DNA from: Bolinopsis microptera
Lineage: Eukaryota > Ctenophora > Tentaculata > Lobata > Bolinopsidae
Length of the DNA stretch: 64,000 bases
Assembly: GCF_026151205.1 (NCBI RefSeq)
Contig: NC_087079.1
Coordinates: forward strand, 10,530,635 to 10,594,634
Reading direction: 5' to 3'
The notes below the pieces were generated by a model that had not been told where the DNA came from, made no database searches, and saw only the letters and a program-made list of their open reading frames with translations. Shown here one piece after another: positions 45,482-58,640 of this stretch. Numbering within the stretch: position 1 is the stretch's first letter; the number at the start of each line of letters is the position of its first letter. Both the position numbers and the translations under genes were made by a program.

Positions 45482-46000
45482 ATGCCTGCGAGCAAACTTT
45501 ATGCTTTCCTGCGCATAGGCCTCTATGCAGGCATTAGAACTAATCTGTGTTCTAAGGATATGTTGGTTGGCATGGGCAAATCAAACCGTTCCCTCGAGCT
45601 TGATGCACTCGGCAAAAGTTTGATCCCTGTAACAGTTGCCCACTCTCGCAACAAGCTTGTTATACCGCATCCGAAAGCAGAGAAACTATTTTGAGGTAAA
45701 GATACTTCAATCCCAAGATTGTTCCAAGCTATGAAGAAGGGAGTCTCAAGGGGTAGAGAACTCATTCAAGAACACTGTAACTTTGAAGGAGAGGCTTTCT
45801 AACCATCTTCTGACGGAGCAGAGAGTGACGAAGCGGAACAGATGATGACGAAGAGGAAGTGGAGGATATTGACTCATCAGAGGAATGGGCGAAAATAGTA
45901 ACTGTGTATGGTGATGCTCTGCATCATGATACGGCTGTTGAGGTTTGCCTCAATGGAGGGCGAGATCGAATGCCATCCCAGTCAAGATTTTAGCGACTCC
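45482..46000 (+). pseudogene. Degenerate ORF inside the TIR element
   Basis: A 70-codon frame (45482-45694) is followed, with stops and shifts, by an acidic region (about 45820-45900). Protein-like composition and its place inside the transposon suggest remains of an element-encoded protein. The family is not recognised, and it may be chance. Confidence 0.25.
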
Positions 46001-46489
46001 AGGGCCATAAACAAGCGAAGATATCACTTAATATCACATGTGATCATGCAGCTCATGGTTTCTCGTTAAGCGGATGATCAGGAAAACGGAAACAGAGATC
46101 GTGAAGGTGAGAAGAAAGGCTTTATTCCTCTCGTACCGGTTGCGGTCAGGGTTGGGGTCATCAGTGAGTTGCGTCTCTACTAACTCAATTTGCCATGGCC
46201 ATCGAAGTGAGCATTACATATGGCTGATATCATATCTGGATGGCCAACTTCTTCTGAGCACATCAGTGAATAAAATACTGCTTTTGGGTGATATTTAAGC
46301 GATTATATCTATTGTGATGTTGTAGTGATGAACCACAACAGTGATGTTGTACTGATAATTGTTTTGCTAGGTGCCTACATGATTTTTTTTCCTTCAAATG
46401 AAAAATTTGTAAAAAACCCAAAAAAACCCAAAAAAACCCAACTCCTACCCTGAAAAAGGTAATACTGGGATTGGGTTTTTTTGGGTTAC

Positions 46490-46490
<1 letters not shown>

Positions 46491-46531
<41 letters not shown>
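46491..46531. repeat. Poly-C run of 41 bases at the transposon end
   Basis: The left end of the same transposon has only seven G. The right end has expanded to 41 C. The exact length may be affected by sequencing. Confidence 0.85.
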
Positions 46532-46532
<1 letters not shown>

Positions 46533-46651
46533 ATCCTACTCCAATCTACCTGACATTTGACAAACAAACTTTGTTTGAAACAAAGATTTTCATCAGTGAA
46601 CAAAGGTATTTTCTAATTGCGCAGCAGTACCACCCGAAACAATCACACATA

Positions 46652-46652
<1 letters not shown>

Positions 46653-46741
<89 letters not shown>
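46653..46741. repeat. (CA)n microsatellite, about 44 units
   Basis: Continuous CA dinucleotides just outside the transposon. Confidence 0.95.
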
Positions 46742-46743
<2 letters not shown>

Positions 46744-48344
46744 CACGTACAGAGAAAGCTGACCCGTGCCAGCAATAGAACACATCGTATGTGATCTCAG
46801 GAATTGAGTGAGACAGAGAGATGCTTGCAAAGGCGGAGATAAAATAAAACTGGGGGTGTCCCTTTATTACCCAATACAGTCCTACTCATTTAAAATGTTG
46901 CAGCTTTTCCTCCAGATCTCTCTAGAATTTTCTGGATATCTTACTAGTGACTGGGTCTTTATAACAGGGAAATTAAGATGAGATATAGATGATTAAATTA
47001 ATTAAGGTGCAAGAAGTTTAAAGAAAGTTTTGATGATATTTTCTTATACTCTTGACCTTCTAATTTCTCGGTAAAAAGTTGTAAGTTCTCATCCTTTACT
47101 GCAAATGGACCTTAACCTTAGACTATCGCTATCGATTTTGTAATTTGGTACGGGCTCAAAAATGAAGGTTTATCTAAAAATCTAAAACATAATTCAACTT
47201 TCTTACCCAACAAAACATCAGAAATCAGTCTTATATATTATCAGTTATTACTTTCTTATCTTTACTGTCACAACATTTATTGGAGAAATCATGACAGCAT
47301 TTAATGATCTTATAACCTAAAATTTAAATTACAATCATTGAATTTACTGATAAGACACCCATCTAAACGTATAAAATACCAGGTAACGTTATATCACATT
47401 TAAAGTTAATCTACCAATAATAGCCTCAGCTCCAGACTCACTACACACCAATTACTACGTTACGTTAATTGCCACATTATGCCCACGTGGCTCTAACACA
47501 GCGCTTTGATTGGCTCCCTGAACCCGTGTGATGACAATGGAGCTCCCTGATTGGTCAGCCCGCTAAGGCTCCATAGTCCATATCCGGCCACATGACCAAT
47601 ACATGCACACAATATCGTTACAACGCTTACAGAGCAGAGCATTATTGCATATATTAACCAATCCCTACTCGGCTTACAGTGTCCTACTGGAGGTTCATAA
47701 CCTTTTATTCAGAAGAGTGAGGTTAATGTTCCACTATAACATAATGTTATGTCAGATCACGTGACTGATATAAGTGTCACGTGATATGAGGATATGCAGA
47801 TAACCAATACTGGAACATTGCATGAGGCACAGTGTAGATCTTATATCACGAGCCGTATATAATAATACAACTCTGCTAAATTATCATTTCATGTTACTAG
47901 ATTCTAGAAGAGTGTAGTTGTAGGAGTTGTATGCGGAACCAAATACCAACGCAAAACCATTGATAAAATAACAATAAACATCGTGTAACACCACCAATAG
48001 GTAGGTAGGTACCACCGTGTAATATACGATGGCTAGTGAGTGGAGTGTAATAGCTGTGATGAAATCTGTCAACTGTACATTAAAAGCAACGTTTATATCA
48101 ACATTTTAAAACGAGGTGTAGGAATTATAGAGATCATTAACAGGAATAGTACAATTTTGTGAGATTCTTTTTTAGACGTACAGTAAGGGGAAAGGGTCAT
48201 ATAACAGCACTCACCACTCCATATTTATTTGTTTTATCTGACGACTGACATTTTTAAAGCTGTGTCCTGATTATAAAACAGAAAACTTCCTACCAACTAT
48301 TTAAAACAAAAGATGTTTATATCGCAACATTTTATAAATATTGA

Positions 48345-48440
48345 ACCGAGTGCAGAGTATAACAGTCTCTACGGAGCCTGGTAGGGTTAGTTCCTTGTTA
48401 AACTGCATGCTCTACAACACCAGCTGGCTCGACAACTAGC
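48345..48440 (+). repeat. Diverged relative of the DNAJC5-intron 256-bp repeat
   Basis: Shares gtgcagagt, a ctacggagcctggtag-like block and ccttgttaaact with 13140-13210, in the same order and spacing. Confidence 0.5.
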
Positions 48441-49840
48441 TTGCTCCTAATCTATTTATAGGTTTATACTATCCCGAATTGAAGGTATTCTCTATTTACA
48501 ACGGAAGGTGCTAGAATTCTAGGTCTAAAGTTTGCATTTCTAGGAATAAACTTCGTGTTTACTTCCATACACTTCGCTGAATCGTACAAGTGCTTTACAA
48601 GGCGACTGCCGACTGCACCCCAAACTTGTGTTATAAGTTAGCATATTAACTGTGAATGATCGCTGCTTTATTAGTGTAATGAGAGGACTAGAATCTCCCA
48701 ATATAACAAGGGCAGGTGTATGGGTTGAAACACTTTAATACTTCTCACTTTAACTAACCATATCACATGATGTGTCACGTGATGTGGATTTATACGCCCT
48801 TCTATCCCTGCTAATTTGATGAAACACTCACCCCGTACAACTATAAATCTCATAAACGGTTGACAGATATAATACGGTTGCAGATGTACACTAACCAATA
48901 GGATTGCTGCATCAGAATCATGGGTATTAACCAATCATAACTAAGTATAGTCGTCATGTGACAGAGATTAACCAATCTGATGACAGTATTTTCATCACGC
49001 AACGCAAATCAACCGATCTCAATCGTTGAATTTATCCTGGCCATTTTAGATATAGTTTTAGTCACTGAAACAAAAACCTTATCGGATCACTTATTTGTTT
49101 TTAAAACTCCCCTTCTGTAGTTATTAAACTATTCATTGAGGTTACAAAAACCTTTAGTATACGGATTATCCGTTTTTCCTGGCGTTAATTTGAATTTCTG
49201 GTGTATTTCTAAAAGATTTGCCCCTTCATAAATACAATCATCACCCTAGTAACCAGGTATTTAAAATACTAAAAATTACATTCTGATGAAATTTAGGGAA
49301 TTGAATTAACGAGGATAAAGTAAGGAGGAGAAGTTGGAGACAGGGCGATCAATAGAATGTAGATTAGGCGGAGTGTTGTAATTTGAGAAGGTCTGTATCA
49401 CTACTGCCCAGGACACGACAATACACACAGTGTTATTGCTAGTGATGTAATGTAGTGGTAGTTGCTACAATAATACAGAATGCTGTGAATAACCACCATC
49501 TTCCAGTGTGAGCTTGTTCTTTATCAGCACAACTTCCTGGATGACAGTCGTAACCTTGATTTTCCGGGTAAATAATACCCATTATCCCCCGCTCGGTAAA
49601 CCGGCGACAGATAAACCGGGCGTGACCGGTTATGTCACGTGACTGTGTATCAGTTTTTCGAGTAGCAGTTGACAGGTGGAAATTGAAAAGTTGGTAAAAA
49701 GCACGTCAGTTTGACGGCCTGACATTGAAACAAGTTAGGAAGCTGCCGCACCGTTTACTGGAGATGTTGATAAGTTGGCAATCTAGGGCTCTGAGTACCT
49801 GACAATTTGACACATTTGCTCTCCTTGTTCACCAATATAC

Positions 49841-49893
49841 ACCACGTGATCATAGGACTGGTTTACCACACACCACGTGATCATAGGACTGGA
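49841..49893 (+). repeat. Direct repeat containing an E-box
   Basis: accacgtgatcataggactg occurs twice, 31 bases apart. Confidence 0.75.
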
Positions 49894-52228
49894 TTTAAGG
49901 AGAAGGAACACAATCAGACTATCTGACAGCATGTTAACCACTAATCAAACTGTGGAGCAGTTTTAAATAGGAATGTAACTGTAAGATAAACGGTAGCAAA
50001 GTGGAATGCGGCTGTAAAACCAGAGTCTTTAGAATTGGAAGTCAACCATAAATCCAGGAGATTAGGAGACAATCATTAAAATACACGCCAAGCTGAAGCA
50101 ACTAAAACAATAGCAAGATCTAGCGAGCAGCTGACACTACACACTACCCCATAATTAACCAATCAGCAAGCAGAGTGTCAGTCACATGGCACAAAACAGC
50201 CAATCACAGCGAAGCTCACTGCCGAGCTACTGTTGTAATTAACCCTGGGAAATATGAACACGACCGTGGGAATTTTCTCAGGAGACGTCAAAACTGAGAC
50301 ATTACCGGCCAAATACAGACAGCTGATTGGATCTTCAATTATGCCGCGTGATGAATTTAATCCTGCATTCTATCTGGATAGAAGATAGACTGGTTAGAAT
50401 AATGGGAAACGAATGAGCACAGGAAATTTAAGAGGGAAAAATGGTAATTATAATGTATCATGTGGAAGGTAAAGTTATCAGCCGGAGACGTCTGAATTAT
50501 TTGCGAAGCCCTGCTTTTCTTTATCTCACAAAAATAATCCTTGATAGATGGCAGCGATTAGATGCTTTGAAATGCTATAAATTATATAGTCCATTTCTAA
50601 GCAGCTGCAACAGCAAACTCGAACTTTATACACCTACACAGATATATACACTCGAGAACTTTCAAAATGTTAGTGTCAAGTTTCATAATAATACGGCAGT
50701 GGCTTCAGCAACTAAGTTGTGGCTGTGCAAATTATTAAACATGAAAAGGGGAATATATAACCTTGATTATTCGAGAAGCCACGTGACAGCGATTAACCAA
50801 TCAGCTTCCAGAACCGACCAATCAAATCCAAGAACATAACCCCTGTCACGATGTATCAAGTCATCCTCCTCCCCCACTCAAGTCTATAAACGTTTATATT
50901 CACTATCGTCATATCCTTGCTGCTAGAATCTAGCAGCTAGATACCATCTTTCTACTTCTATCAACTACTAAACCTCGTCTCACAACTAAACTAGCAGTTT
51001 CTTCCAAGCGAAAGAAATCAGTAGTTGGTATACGCGATGTGGTTTAATATAACGAGGAAAACATAACCTAAGCTATATTCAATACTCTGGGAAAGAACCT
51101 GGTCGAATAGCAATATGAGAGACATTGACAAGGCAACTATCTCAACCGGCGTGGGAACATTATAGAGGCCATCAGAAAGTTGTCAACCAAGATTCACACG
51201 GGTCCGACTAATAGAAGTAGTTAAAGAGGTTGACTTTTGACCTTTCCATCAGGTCATGTGACTCATTAGCAATTTCAATATTTCAGCTAATGAGATGGTT
51301 ATATTTTGATCACGTGATTATTTAAATTACCCCATCACAAAGCAGAACTTAGAAATTCGGTCAAATTATCAGTTTAACTACATACACTAACAAGGTATTG
51401 TTACAATCCTGTGATAAGGTTAATCTTATAATGACATAATTTGATCAATAATGATTTCTATTTTGTTTTAAAGTTCAACACATTCCTCAGAATCAAAATA
51501 CTATTAATCATCGTTATTTTGCCCTGATTATAATATGTTCCGTGCATTATCTGTCAAGCCGAAATGAACTACTACCTGGAGACGTTAATCATGCCTCATT
51601 CGGTTTATTAGCAATCCACCGATCATCAAACTGATAGGTTTAGTAAACTGATCATATTTCAATCAATCAGCGTCCAGCAGCGACCAGTCAAATCATAGGA
51701 TCACAAGTCACAACAAATATAGATTACTTCCTCATATTTAAACGAGTCTCTTTAAATATGCTGCTCTTCAATTTTAGAATCAAGCCTTATAGCTTGCCAT
51801 CTAAATCTCGGAATGGTTTTGGGTCCGTGAACCAATAACAAAAATGGTTGCATTAGTAATCATGGTACCTAAAGTAATTATAAGGTAATTATAAGGTAAG
51901 CGATATGCTATGATGAGTGGAATATGAGTTAGGATCAGTTTGGTCCGTTTCATGGCAAAAACATTTATTGATTTTGTAATTATAAGGTAATTTGATCGTT
52001 TATAATACACCATCATGTCATGTCATGGAGATATGATGTCATTATATAAGTTCTAGATCTAATGTCTAGGATTTGTCATCTCAAATTATCTTATCATTGG
52101 ACACTGAAACACTCCCACATATTAAAGAACGCCCAATTCGACGGATAATTTTTACGTTGCATTTTTAACCTGACAACTCGGCATAACAACAGTAATTAGA
52201 GGGAGAGAATATATCAGAAACATCAACC

Positions 52229-52298
52229 AATTAAAAGGAATCACGCTCAGAGGTGACAACAAATTAAAAGAAATCACGCTCAGAGGTGACAACAAATT
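52229..52298 (+). repeat. Tandem duplication of about 34 bp
   Basis: Two adjacent copies share tcacgctcagaggtgacaac with one mismatch nearby. Confidence 0.8.
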
Positions 52299-53385
52299 GA
52301 GCACACCTGATAAGACAATTCTAATGACAGATCAAAATATCGGGGCAACACGAATCCCTAAAGATACATTTTCTCCTGTGTAATGAGAGCAAAGATAAAA
52401 ATACTAGATAATAATGGATGTGTCAGGCCGATAAGGCAAGTTGAGACAAAGACAAGATACAAGCAGGACCCGCCCTCCTTTTCTCTCGCTCCAGTTTCTC
52501 ACAGAATCCGGGCCGGCCAACACAGTTGCATACAATGAACACAAATAACAATTACAGATTACATGTCACCTGCGCTGGAACTGATCGGCTCTGGGAGGCA
52601 GAGAGAAAGAGAGAGGTGAACATTTTAACAAGAGGACTAAATTTGCTTGTTAACATTACAAACTCCCGTATTGTTTTAGTGTAATGGAGATGGGAGGGGC
52701 GTGAACACGTGACCCTGTATCTGTGTGTCACGTGAGGATGTATCCGGTGCCTGATTGGGTGTTGTGATACGGCGTGCAGACAGGCATCTTCACTGGAGAG
52801 TGAGACGTGGTCAAATTCACAGTTTAAAGCCGTGCTCACGATAATTGGCGATATCAGTGCTTGACAGACAGTCTGGCCCGGGAGGCAGTTCTCTGACTGT
52901 TTCACACGGTAACACAATACACCGGGCATTGTATCGTGATAATAATTCAGTAACTTGTAACTTGTAACTTGTAACTTGCCAACATGGTGAGTCTAAAACG
53001 AGACTGGTGATCTGTGCTAAATTATTATACTCTCCATCTAAGCTTCTTAATCACAACACCTCCATTAAATCGGATTGGCTTTAAAGTTATCGCTCGGAAG
53101 GAAAACGACCTGAATATCCAGATTATAATTGATTAACAGACTTTTGACTAAATGTTCTATTAATAAAACTAAACACTGCCAGGTAATTTTTAGATAACGA
53201 CAAAAGTAAGATTAGAGGTCAGCCCAGTAGATAGACGTAGCGGGTGCCCCACAAACAAACAAACAAGACAAAAGTAACACTACATTAAGGACAATATTTT
53301 GAGCAAGGAAGCCTCGAACAATACGAATTACCCACCAACTATTTTTTAAACTTCTCAACATAATAATTTCCTACGATAAACTTAC

Positions 53386-53481
53386 CTCTAGCATGTGAGA
53401 ATGCATGTTGAGGAGAGAAGAAGTATTTGGCTGCAGCAAATGATCCAACTTGAGCTTTTTCTCAGGGTTCACACTTTCCAT
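53386..53481 (-). CDS. Candidate first coding exon of an unidentified gene
   Basis: On the minus strand an ATG at 53481 opens a 32-codon exon beginning MESVNPEKKLKLDHLLQPN and ending in Leu-Glu directly before a consensus donor (GTAAGT). An in-frame TGA lies just upstream, so this would be the true start. The composition is protein-like (charged, then Leu/Ser/His-rich). No downstream exon could be identified in the 6 kb to its left, and the protein is not recognised. It may be the start of a gene with long introns, or a chance ORF. Confidence 0.35.
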
Positions 53482-55783
53482 AGCGCTGTCTTCAATTGTT
53501 CATTAAGGCTAAACAATTAAATATGTCATTAGGAATTATAACGAATTGTAAGGAATTGGAAAAATATGGGTAGCTACAATTAGGTTGCACATGTAAACAT
53601 CTACACATATCATACATAACATAGGTTGATTGTATTCTCGATTAAATCTTCTTGTTCTTTTAAGGGCAGCTCAGTGGCTACTCTTTCTCTCAATAAAGAG
53701 GTAGTTGATTAGACTCTCAGTACTACCCTCCATCTGTATGAGCGTTGTTGTCATTATACTCAGGCCAAACAGCCACAAAATGATTACAAACCCAGATCAG
53801 GCTTAAAAAGAGACGCTATTGCAGAGAAGCTTTTGCAGTAAAGCCTAGCAAGAGAAATTTGAAATATAATACAAAAGTATAGTTTCTAGTTTTGATCTTT
53901 GTTCAACTAGTCTAGCAACCAAATTTAGATTGAAATTGAAATTATAAATCTAGATACTATTTCACTTTTGTTTTTCCAATATCCATATTCCATATTCCAT
54001 ATGGTAACATTGTAACCACTAATTATAGTTAAGGGTACAAATACAATTAGGCCAGGGACAGTTATGAAAATGTATTCCACATCCAAGGATTTCATGCAAT
54101 GGGCTCATTAAACTCTCAATCATGGTTACCTGATGATTTGTTGGAGCCCATCAAGCAGAATCTATATTGCATTGTGTTATGTTGTGCATAGATCCAGTTA
54201 CAGATTTATTAGCTCACTCCTTAAACTAACTGACATAGGGATTAAAACCTTCTCATTTCTTCTTAGAGGCTAGAAGTGCCAACCATTCGGCCATTAAGTC
54301 AACAATTTACATATTATTATGACTCAATAATTCAATGAAGCATGAGCTGCACATTTTGGTTACAAATTAAACAACTAAGCTGTTGTTCACCTCATGTCAA
54401 TAAGATCTGAAATATGTCTAAATATAATACTGTAAAATGACTTATTGATAGTTAAAAATTGATCAGTGTAAATGATTATTGTTATAAACCAGCGTGTCAT
54501 ATAATTCTAGTAAACAAAGTTATAAAATTTCTCATATACAAATGAAATGGTACAGACATCCTTACCATAACAATAGTCTGGAATTTTTGAGATATATGGG
54601 CATGACAAAAATTTACCATTCTGGCAATCAATTAATGATAGAAATTGAGATCTAAATTAAGTGGCGAAACATGGAGCAAGTTTTCAAATGATAACCAGAT
54701 TGATTCAACCAGATCTAGGATGCTATCATTTACTGGATAAAATCATTGTCTTTTAGATTTTTAACAGATCTTCACAAGGTAGATCCATTATCTAAACTAG
54801 CAGGAACCCGTATAACCCTAAAATGGTGTCAAGACTCAAGAGACTAAAATAATTATTACCTATTTAATTCGCGTTTTTGACACCACTTGGGGGTCCAAAT
54901 TTTGGGTTCTAAAACTCCTATTCCTTGGCCAATTTTTTATTTTTTTATGCTGATTTGAAAAGCATAAAAGCATTTGACCCAGTCAAAAATGTTTCAGTTG
55001 TATATCTTTTACGGTTTTTGCGGAAAGTTGCGTTAAAGTTGATGCCGTGGTGTCAGTAAAATGGCACGGATCCATATATATATATCGTCTCGCTTCATAT
55101 ATAGTAAGATACATTAGGTCTAAAAATCATTTATGATTTGTGTTTTTTTATAGAACCCGTCCCCAATCTCGTATCGGCAAATGAATAAACTCAGGTCTGA
55201 GTGTGAATACGGGTGGTACTTGCAAGGTACCACCGTACCACCCGTATAAATTATGATTTGTAGACCTAATGTATTTAGATAATGGATTACTCCAAATTTA
55301 AACTGATATTAAGATTGATTGTGCAAGATGCAAATAGTGACAAGCCTTAACATCTTAACTGTGCATTATCTTGCTAGGTTGCTAGATTGAAAAGGGAGTG
55401 AACAGGGTCTTCGGTTATTGAAATAGAATCTGATATCAACTATTGTTTAAATAGAACTTCTAGGTTACAAAAATTGCAACAAACTGAGTAGGTAGTAGCC
55501 AGTAGGTACATAAAATTTTCAATCAACAATATACAAACGAAACAGTTTAACATTCAACATATTAATTGCTGGTTACCTAGGCAAATGAAGCATTAAATGC
55601 TGCATCAAAATGAAGAATTACCAGTAGGACGATTGAACAGCTCCCTTAACATTGGTCAGGACTAATAACTCGAATAGGATTCTTAAATTTATTCAGCGTA
55701 AGTGACGTTCTACTTTGGATCTTAATATAATCGATTGTGATAAATTTATTAATAACTACGGGCACATAGAAGCATTACCATTA
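53482..55783. other. Non-coding, AT-rich region
   Basis: No gene recognised apart from a MITE at 55110-55274. Confidence 0.45.
55110..55274. repeat. MITE-like element of about 165 bp
   Basis: Terminal inverted repeat ATACATTAGGTCTA(A/C)AAATC at both ends (about 22 bp, one mismatch). A second internal palindrome lies near 55210-55250 (gggtggtac and complement). No clear target duplication. Confidence 0.6.
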
Positions 55784-55815
55784 TAATGGCAATAAAATTT
55801 AAATTTTGTTTTACT
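55784..55815 (+). repeat. Left copy of a 32-bp perfect inverted repeat
   Basis: Starts TAATGGCAATAAAATTTAAA and ends TTTTACT. The exact reverse complement is at 62903-62934. Together they bracket 7.15 kb filled with nested transposons. Confidence 0.8.
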
Positions 55816-55994
55816 AGCGATCGTGTCCTTTACCCCGGCCCCCTACAATTTGAAGATTTTCTTGGCTAATTCGTTGAACCACGTTAGATTTAATATGTAT
55901 TAAAGAATTCAGTAAGTTAGCTTTTAATGTACGCTTTAGTTGGTAGTTCGGAAATGTAAACTAAACTCTTTTCATCAGCTGCGCGCCGAACCAG

Positions 55995-57616
55995 TTTTTC
56001 TAAGTATTGTGTCTACTTAGAAAAAATCACTCCACAGTCCACAAGCCATGCCCTCAACTCCTCAGTGAATTACATAGAATCCTGTCTTAGCAGAAAACTG
56101 CATGTACTTGGAATATTTATTGATCTATCTAAAGCGTTTGACACGATCTCACATGAAAAACTACTTAATAAACTAGACAACTATGGAATACGTGGAAACG
56201 CCAATAGACTCATCGCTAGTTATCTCTCTAACAGATATCAATATGTCTCTGCACTGGGCGAAGAGTCTGACAAGCTGCCTGTTCTCTTTGGAGTTCCCCA
56301 AGGCTCTTGTCTCGGACCCTTGCTATTTATAATATATGTTAACGACTTATTTAGAACAACTGATCTGGGCAAGTTCATACTATTTGCAGATGACACAAAC
56401 ATATTCGTAGTAGATGAATGTAGAAAAAAACTGTATGAAAGAGCAAACGAAATTCTTCGTTTGTTACACCAGTACATGAAATGCAACCTATTACATATAA
56501 ATATAAAGAAATGCTGCTACATTCACTTCAATCCGTCACGTACAGCTACTGATAATGAGGCAGATAACGAATCAGAATATATACTAACTCTGAATAATAC
56601 GGTAATAAAGCAAGTTAAAGAGACCAAGTTTTTAGGTGTTATTATTGACAAAAAGCTAAAATGGGATGTTCAAATAAGAGCCCTCAACTCGAAACGTAGG
56701 TGTGAGATCGGAAGACTCAGTAGAATACGACACGTTATCCCGAAAAAACACCATAAAGAATTGTACCACACGTTATTTGAGTCACACCTAAGATTTGGAA
56801 TATCGGTATGGGGTGGGTCGAGTAACAATATGCTTCAACCTATCTTCATCACTCAGAAAAAATGTATCAGAATACTATTTGGTGACCTTGAAGCATATCT
56901 AGATAAATTTAGAACATGTGCCAGAACACGTTGTATAGATGAACAAATCCTAGGAAGGGAATTCTTTGAAAAAGAGCATACAAAGCCGTTGTTTAACAAG
57001 AACGGCCTTCTTACCTGTTTAACGGCCAACTCACCTGTTTAAGAAAAGTTATGGCTTGAGCGATTAATTGACAATATAACTTTATTTTATTTGCTTAAAC
57101 TGTTTAGGATGCAACCTAATGTCATGATCTTTTTGAACTTATTAGCATTTAGACTGTTAGCTCGCTTCATAAGCATGTCACCTTCGTTCCAAAACTGTTT
57201 ATGTCCTATGCATACACTCCTTGATAGTTATCTTGATCTAGTATCTTTGTTTCACACAATAGAGCATAAGTTTTGTGGTTTATCCACTGGGCTTAGAGTT
57301 TGTGTTTAAGCTACCAAATTTTATTATTATTATTATTACCTTCCACAATCTCTACAAATACACATGTCTATTAGAACTGTTCAAAATTGTCAGATTAGAA
57401 TCTCCAATCTCACTCCTATCTTTACTCCACAGATCACCATCACAAAGACGTTCAGACCAGTTCATCACCCCGAACCCATCCTCCTCTTTCATTTATCAAT
57501 CAACAAAAATGTGGAACGACTGTCGAAAAATTGACAGTTTGATAAGCTTTACTAAGTCAACGAACTTAGTTAAATCTTTTGTGTGCCAAGTCGATTTTAA
57601 TAACGATGAGCTATGA
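55995..57616 (+). pseudogene. CR1/Jockey-like LINE reverse transcriptase, 5'-truncated and interrupted
   Basis: The + strand frame 56020-57042 encodes RT motifs in order: STSHALNSSVNYIES, FIDLSKAFDTISH (catalytic Asp), GVPQGSCLGPLLF and FADDTNIF (active site). The C-terminal domain (GVIIDKKLKWD, GISVWGG) follows. At NGLLT (57014) the frame is interrupted by a 320-bp insertion. It resumes at about 57341 with FHNLYKYTCLLELFKI and runs through KMWNDC to 57616. The endonuclease and N-terminus are missing. The core RT frame is otherwise open, so truncation and insertion are the main lesions. Confidence 0.85.
57016..57335 (+). mobile_element. Short LINE 3'-end insertion with (ATT)n tail
   Basis: Splits the CR1-like ORF. 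TTACC occurs on both sides (57011-57015 and 57336-57340), and removing the insert restores the flanking frame. The (ATT)n end is typical of LINE 3' tails; the 5' end is truncated. Confidence 0.7.
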
Positions 57617-57722
57617 TATACCGTTCATCTTAGATTATTGGATCAATCTTATTATATGATTAGATTTTATAAACGAACTTGGCACACAAAAGATTATAAT
57701 GCGGAGGTTGGCTGGCTCTTCT

Positions 57723-58022
57723 TGTTAGACTTAGCAGAATACTAATCATTATATATTCATAGCATGAGAACCGGTTGAAGTTTGTAGAAGGAAGATTTAT
57801 GTTATTGTAGAGTATCAACCGGTACGTATTCCTTTAAACTATATATTTACAATGATCTATATACTACTATATATTTACAATGGATAATTGGAACTTGATA
57901 TAACTATTTGAGTTTATATTATTGGTGTAATAAATCCTATTTATTACAGGTTCTGTTTCTATTTCAAACCCAGCGAGTTTCTCTTGTAAACAACTCAAGT
58001 CCTGTGAACACACATATTAACA
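57723..58022 (+). repeat. Left LTR of the Copia element
   Basis: 300 bp, TGTTAG...TAACA. Carries AATAAA near 57928 (gtaataaatcc), a probable polyadenylation signal. Confidence 0.92.
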
Positions 58023-58029
58023 GTGGTAG

Positions 58030-58640
58030 CCTGTTGTCCGTGAGGAATCTGAAGGTACAGAAGAACCAGAGGAAAGCGACTGTGAGGAATCGGGAGATAC
58101 AAAGGATCCTGTAGTGCAGGTGTTGAATGAAACTGAAGACAACACTATTAGTCGCGTGGTTGAAGAGAACTTGCCCAGAGTAGAGCCAGTGAAGATTGAA
58201 GAGGACTGGACCAATGTAGAGCCGGTGAAGAATGGAGCTCTCAATCTCAAGAAGGATGATATAGTGAGATTTAGAGGCCAAGAAACCGAAGACTGGACAA
58301 AAGGACTCGTGACAAGTCGGGCAGGAAAATCGACAGGTCAGTACAAGAATGAGTATAACTTGGAGATACAAGACGAAGAAGAAGCCCTGGCCGTGGATTT
58401 AGACGGGATGACAGTGGAAAGACTCATGTTTTTGGAAAACGAAGAAGAGGACAGTGATGAGGAACTGCTTTTCATAGAAGAGGACAGATTTGTGTTTAGT
58501 GTGAGCAAGGTGTTCACAGAAGATCCTGGCGTAAAAGAAGCTAAAGAATTAGAGTTGTTAAAGTTTCATGAGTTTGGAGTCTATGAAGAAGTAAGAGATG
58601 TGGGACAACCGTCAGTATCGTCTCGTTGGATAGTGGCAAA
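58030..58640 (+). pseudogene. Copia pol fragment (region before and at the start of RT)
   Basis: An acidic linker (many Glu and Asp) leads to DDIVRFRGQETEDW and then KELELLKFHEFGVYEEV and SSRWIVAKR. That pattern is the usual entry into a Copia-type reverse transcriptase. The frame is abruptly replaced at about 58640 by inverted gag-protease sequence. The catalytic RT, RNase H and the integrase are missing. Confidence 0.8.

Larger units (their letters stand above)
42957..46529. mobile_element. TIR DNA transposon with 8-bp duplication, carrying a LINE remnant
   Basis: The left end GGGGGGGTGTAACCCAAA is mirrored by the right end, which runs ...TTTGGGTTACACCC into a long C run. Both ends carry a subterminal palindromic block of about 90 bp (CCCAACTCCTACCC, then GGTAATACTGGGATTGGG). 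Exactly outside, CCGATCCT occurs on both sides (42949-42956 and 46530-46537), an 8-bp target duplication as made by hAT-type transposases. Inside are an RTE-like LINE remnant (43353-44570) and about 1.8 kb of degenerate sequence. No intact transposase was found, so the copy is non-autonomous or decayed. Confidence 0.8.
46742..53385. other. Non-coding region rich in CACGTG and CCAAT motifs
   Basis: No gene could be supported over 6.6 kb. Repeated motifs are TCACGTGA-type E-boxes (about ten between 47480 and 52730) and inverted or direct CCAAT boxes (ttaaccaatca, four or more copies). The 132-codon frame at 50441-50839 lacks protein-like features. It may be intron of the candidate minus-strand gene that starts at 53481. 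Confidence 0.4.

Noticed and set aside
46481-46830. Proline-rich and Cys/Val-repeat ORFs
   Set aside because: Products of the poly-C and (CA)n runs.
50441-50839. 132-codon + strand ORF
   Set aside because: No domain, biased composition, and it crosses E-box/CCAAT motifs; no splice or promoter support.
52552-52929. 125-codon minus-strand ORF considered as an exon of the candidate gene at 53481
   Set aside because: No acceptor/donor pair keeps frame convincingly and the peptide looks non-coding (His/Ser/Thr-rich, irregular).
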